Shown here piece by piece: positions 60,141 through 64,000 of a stretch of DNA of 64,000 nucleotides. Location: NCBI RefSeq assembly GCF_901000735.1, contig NC_081545.1:3950583-4014582 (forward strand), written 5' to 3'. The notes beneath the pieces are model-generated. The model was not told the DNA's origin, did not search any database, and saw only the letters and a list, made by a program, of their open reading frames with translations. This DNA comes from Corylus avellana (lineage: Eukaryota; Streptophyta; Magnoliopsida; Fagales; Betulaceae). The stretch's first letter is position 1. Every line of letters begins with the position of its first letter. Position numbers and translations under genes: made by a program.

Positions 60141-61359
60141 TCTACTGTGGACGCTTTCACTTGTAAGAAAAAAGTTTCATGCTTTCCTCTCTCTTTGATT
60201 TCTTTTTTGGAAAAGTCTACGTAAATCCTTTAAATTACACCCAATTAATAAGTTTCTTCCAAACTTTTATTTGTGACAATGTCTCCCTCAAATTACTAAA
60301 AATTGTCAATGTTTTCCCAATGATGAAATTACTCTTAATAAATTAAAAACAAAAAATACTAAACTTTCTGGAAAAAACTTAAAACTATAAAAAAAAAAAA
60401 GGGTCGCCAATTTTTTTTATAAGAAATATAATTACACAATTGCCCACATTCAATCCTCCAACGGAATACAAAGCCATCTCTCCTAATTACTATTTCACAC
60501 ATGAGGATTGTAGTTGTTTTGGTTTACGTTAACAAAATAAAGTGTTTGTTATATTTGAGCTATCATTTCGAACTAAATAGTCAATTTGAAACTTTTATTT
60601 AGCCAATTTCACCTAGTAATTAAACAATGTGCATTCATGATTTTTAGTAAATTTTTAATTCAAAAACAGTAAACAAATTAACTCATCACGAGGAAATTTA
60701 AGCATGTCTCTGGTATCAGTCATTTGCCAACTTAAATTATGAGATAATAAAGTTTTATCTCAAAATGGTTAAAAAAGAATTTCCTTTAATTTAGTCTATT
60801 AAAATTGATACGTGTTTAAAATACATGTGATTTTATTTTATTTTTTATTGGCAAGTTTTCACATTTCTCATATTCTTTATGTTTGTCTCTTTTGTTGGGT
60901 TAATGTCAAATAGTTGTAAAGACACAATTGGGTTGGGGCCTAATAGCATTATCACATTGACACTTTCTCATTCTCAGTTTCTCCACTGAATACAAGTGCT
61001 AGATGATTGTGCCATTATCCCCTCTTCTACTTGTCGTTTACTTAAAAAGTTTAAAGATTAAGAATTTTACACTTACAAACAAATTTTTTAAAGCCTAATC
61101 CAAATTTGTTTATAAGCATTTTTCTTAACTAAAATATGAGAAACGCACATGGCCGTGTCAAATCTTTTGGAAAATCTATGTTGTCCTGTTGTTGAATTAT
61201 TGAAGGTTCAGAAAATGCACTTGGCCACACCTGGACTGGGAATCCTAGCAATGGGCAAAAAATTGCCCATCAAAAATTTCTCTAATTCCCTTCAATGTTA
61301 TTCAATGCTCTACAAGCCGCCACGTGTCCCATTGATAATAAAATAATTTTTAAATTTTA

Positions 61360-61465
61360 AAATGAAAATATAAAATAAAATAATAAAATAAACTAATAAA
61401 TATATGGGGTTGCCACCCCATATATTTTTATTAGTTTATTTTATTATTTTATTTTACATTTTCTT
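61360..61465. repeat. long AT-rich hairpin
   Basis: Two arms of about 50 bases pair almost perfectly around the loop TGCC at 61411-61414; the stem nearest the loop is ATATATGGGGT with ACCCCATATAT. It may be the core of a MITE or a small-RNA precursor. Confidence 0.8.
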
Positions 61466-62221
61466 TTTAAAACTGTTTGTTTAATTTTAGAGATAGAGAA
61501 TGAGAATGGTGTTTCGAATTTTATTATATGATTCATTTTCCATAAAATTTTTGGAACCCTTCAACAGAAGTCAAAAGATTTTTACTATGCTTTACAATCA
61601 AAATGTTACTTTCTTTTCGTCGCACTGAGGTTCAAAAGAGTTGACGAGAAAAACATGAAGACATGCCTTGGGTTTAATGAGGGGTATTGTAGTAATTGTA
61701 CATAGTGGGTTTGGTGCAAAATGGAGAGACAGCATACAAATCTCACATGAGAAGCACGTGATGTCATTTCCGTCCACTTAAACGACAATTAGTAACGGAA
61801 GGTGTTAATTGCAAATTTTTGAAACATTGAGGAGGTACATTGTAAATTTTTAAATATTGGGTTCAAATTGAAAAAGACCTCAAACTTCAGGGGTAAAGTG
61901 AATTTTTCCCTTTCTTTTTTGTAGTGTTTATTTATGTGCTTAATTATCTTCTTGGTGGGTTTTGTATGTGTTAAATATATTGTTGAATATATTGGAGAGC
62001 AGAAGAAGGAGAGAAAAGAGAGAGAAAGCATAAACATATACAATGACTACATTGTATTCTTTTCTCTGTTATTGATGTGATTACATATGCCTCTATAAAT
62101 AGAGAGGTTATGAGTAATAAGTAAGAAACCTCAGGTAATGAATAAACCCTAATATGGAATACGATAATATAAAATATTCTAACTGTATGGAATTTTGACA
62201 ATTTTTTTTGTGGGTTTTGTT

Positions 62222-62285
62222 GCACACCCATGATGAAAGAAAGAGAAAGCGGAGAAGTGGCAGTCTAGGTAAGGATTCATATAAA
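62222..62285 (+). repeat. left arm of an inverted repeat pair
   Basis: GCACACCCATGATGAAAGAA...AGAAGTGGCAG...AAGGATTCAT is inverted at about 63028-63090 (ATGAATCCTTATCTGCCACT...CTTTCACTGTGGGTGT). About 740 bases lie between, including part of the 62.54-62.94 kb duplicate. Confidence 0.75.
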
Positions 62286-62540
62286 AAAAAAAAAAAAAAG
62301 ATTTCTACTTTTGTAGTGTTTATGTATGTGCTTGATGATTGTTTGGTGGATTTTGTTTGAAAGAGAGGTATATCAAAGAGATTAAAAGAGGGAGTTATTG
62401 CCACGGTATGGATTTTTTTTTTGTTAGTGTGCTTCAATTTTGGAAGATGTGCTTAGCAGAGATTTGATGTGGTTCTTAAATTTTATATATGGGGTTGCTG
62501 TGAAAAGGCATGAGTGTTCCCTTAAAAAAAAAGAAAAAAA

Positions 62541-62943
62541 AGTGGCTTTATAGGGAAAAATTATTGATTGAGGATATGTCGGTTGTAGATTGCCGTCTCT
62601 CATTTTCAAAGGCAATGCCCTTGAAATTTCCTTTTTTATTTTTATTTTCGTGTTTGGTTTGCTTTCTCTTTTTCTTTGGGTGATAGGGCCCTTAACGTCC
62701 TTATTATAGCGTTTGCTGCTTTAATATTTGTGATGATTCTAAAGACTTGGCTCAAGTCTCCCTCTAACGTCGACGTGTTCACTTGTCCTCCTTTCCTTTC
62801 TCTTTGATTTCTTTTAGGGAAAAGTTTACTTACACCATTCAAACTATACCTAATTGACAAGGTCTTTCCAAACTTTCAACAGTATTCTTCTCAAACTATT
62901 AAAAATTGTCAATCTTCCCTCAATGATGAAACTATCATTAGTA
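62541..62943. repeat. diverged duplicate of 59731-60338
   Basis: The shorter partner, lacking the hairpin insertion and the tandem pair. Both copies are in direct orientation about 2.8 kb apart. Confidence 0.8.
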
Positions 62944-63027
62944 AAAGATGGGTTTGCTGTGAAAGGCATGAACATTCTCATAAAGAGAATTTTTCCCAAA
63001 AAGAAATTAATTAATTTTTTTTTTTTT

Positions 63028-63090
63028 TATGAATCCTTATCTGCCACTTCTCCTCTTTCTCTTTCTCTTTCTTTCACTGTGGGTGTACAT
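63028..63090 (-). repeat. right arm of the inverted repeat pair
   Basis: Partner of 62222-62285. Both arms have an A/T homopolymer on the inner side (poly-A at 62282, poly-T before 63028). Confidence 0.75.
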
Positions 63091-63484
63091 GTGAGGAATG
63101 AGAAGAAGAGAGGGAGGGAAGGAGTGAGGCACTGAGGCGTGTGAAGGGAAAGGAGGGGGAGATAAGAAGAAAGAAAGAAAGAAAAAGAAAAGAAAGAGCC
63201 AAAGAGGGGACATAGAAAAGGAAAGAAATAGAAAAATATTGAAGTGGGTGGCCTGGTGGGACGCGTGGGGAAAAGGGAGTAGAAAAAGACGAAAGGAAAA
63301 AGAATAGGAAAGAATGGTGAGTGGTTTTGCACTGGGCGTGCCACGCACGCCGCGTGCTGTTTTGTTTTACCCGTTGGTTAGTGTGGAAGAAAAGAAGGGA
63401 ATAAAAATAATAAAAAGAAAAAGAAAAAAGAGAAGGAAACAAAGCATGCATGATGATGCATGGGTCAATTGACTCAATTATGCA

Positions 63485-64000
63485 TAGGGCTGTTAAGTGA
63501 GCGAAGCGTCTCGTGAGCAAGTTCGGGTTCGGCTCGCATAAGCTCGGCTCGTGCTCGACTCGAATATTAAATGAAGCACTTCATGAACACAAATCCTAGC
63601 TCGAATATTAAACGAAGTAAGCTCGACTCGACTCGGCTAAGCTCGTGAACAGTTCGTATAAGCTCGAGTGTGTGTGTATATATATATATATATAAACTAA
63701 GTAATAGATAATTAATTATAAATCTCATAATTATTAAAACCTTAAAATTGCATTTATATTTAAGCGTTAGAGAATGAAAAATTCTAGACCATTCGTGATG
63801 AAAGAGAAAGAGAGCAATCATTAAAAAAACCTCGATTCAATTAGAGCAGATCCAAACGAAAGGAAGAAGAATCAAGCAGAAACTATTGAGGGAGATTGCG
63901 AAAGGCATAAACTATTGATGAATCAAACAGACCCAAACACTATCACTACATGTCTAGTGAGTGAGAGTGAGAGAGTGGGAAATGAGAGTTCAGGTAGAAG
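63485..64000. mobile_element. left part of a possible hAT-like element, cut by the window end
   Basis: TAGGGCTGTTAAGTGAGC followed by many CTCG/CGAG motifs (GGCTCGCATAAGCTCG, CTCGACTCG, AGCTCGTGAAC) in both orientations resembles the end structure of plant hAT elements. A TA microsatellite sits at about 63674-63694. The other end is outside the window. Confidence 0.45.

Larger units (their letters stand above)
59731..60338. repeat. diverged duplicate of 62541-62943
   Basis: Shared blocks in order: ATATGTCGGTTGTAGAT, TTTTCAAAGGCAATGC, GTGTTTGGTTTG, GCTTTAATA...GATGATTC, CTTTGATTTCTTTT and AAAAATTGTCAAT. This copy is longer because of the hairpin insertion at 59887-60020 and a 46-bp tandem pair at 60049-60140. 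Confidence 0.8.
59302..64000. other. 3' flank of SPARK gene and gene-free end of the window
   Basis: The first about 180 bases are probable 3' UTR. Beyond that I see no gene. Contents: a diverged duplication (59731-60338 against 62541-62943), a hairpin insertion, a 46-bp tandem pair, a long AT hairpin (61360-61465), an inverted repeat pair (62222-62285 and 63028-63090), purine-rich sequence around 63100-63440, and a GC-patterned hAT-like end from about 63485. Confidence 0.6.

Noticed and set aside
62108..63520. Several overlapping Phe/Ser/Leu-rich minus-strand frames
   Set aside because: Translations of purine-rich (GA/GAAA) low-complexity DNA; no domain.
1..64000. CRISPR arrays, bacterial operons, viral genes or rRNA/tRNA genes
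   Set aside because: None seen. The tandem repeats have no spacer pattern, the genes are spliced nuclear plant genes, and the two tRNA-like sequences lack full tRNA structure.

Overview
This is a window of plant nuclear DNA, most likely from a woody eudicot. The evidence is AT-rich introns with canonical GT-AG borders, plant gene families (the RRP6L3 exonuclease, AXR1, aconitase, a SPARK-type GPI-anchored protein), and many plant transposon types whose target-site duplications (TSDs) can still be read. I cannot name the species. The sequence is a scaffold with one 100-N gap (4038-4137).

Layout. (1) 1-4037 holds exons 8-12 of an RRP6L3/EXD2-like gene. (2) After the gap, 4163-11720 (+) holds the complete gene in 13 exons (956 aa). 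Its 7454-11474 part repeats 1-4037 almost base for base, so the first copy looks like an unmerged haplotype contig or, less likely, a very recent tandem duplication. (3) 11822-13057 is a non-autonomous hAT element with an 8-bp TSD. (4) 13767-19123 (-) is AXR1, the regulatory subunit of the NEDD8 E1, in 14 exons (523 aa). (5) 22347-22766 (-) is a 139-aa protein of unknown function. (6) 23823-32755 is a transposon block: a solo LTR with an internal 546-bp duplication, a 0.8-kb retroposon, and a near-complete 5.8-kb L1-type LINE. (7) 36236-45196 (+) is an aconitase gene with 20 exons (991 aa); one intron contains a Mutator-like MITE and a tRNA-derived SINE. (8) 45872-46051 (-) is a short coding-like ORF. 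(9) 46805-47284 (-) encodes a probably N-myristoylated acidic-repeat protein. (10) 54546-59301 (+) is a SPARK-domain GPI-anchored protein in 7 exons (450 aa), with a cluster of four G-boxes upstream. (11) 59.3-64 kb has no gene that I can see, but contains a diverged duplication, hairpins and the edge of another hAT-like element.

The genes do not form a pathway. They are independent nuclear genes: organelle-linked nucleic-acid metabolism (RRP6L3/EXD2-like), the RUB/NEDD8 pathway for auxin signalling (AXR1), the TCA/glyoxylate/citrate pathway (aconitase) and the cell surface (SPARK protein). I reconstructed exon borders by hand from splice sites, reading phase and family conservation. In all four spliced genes the summed exon lengths keep frame from ATG to stop.

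I found no convincing new multi-gene system. The most notable items are the gap-flanking duplication, an exonuclease-HRDC-HNH-like protein with an N-terminal membrane anchor, a GC-AG intron, a LINE ORF2 broken only by six transition-type nonsense codons, the solo LTR with a doubled promoter, a tRNA-like cassette inside a hAT element, a motif shared by first introns of unrelated genes, and the unannotated small ORF at 45.9-46.05 kb.
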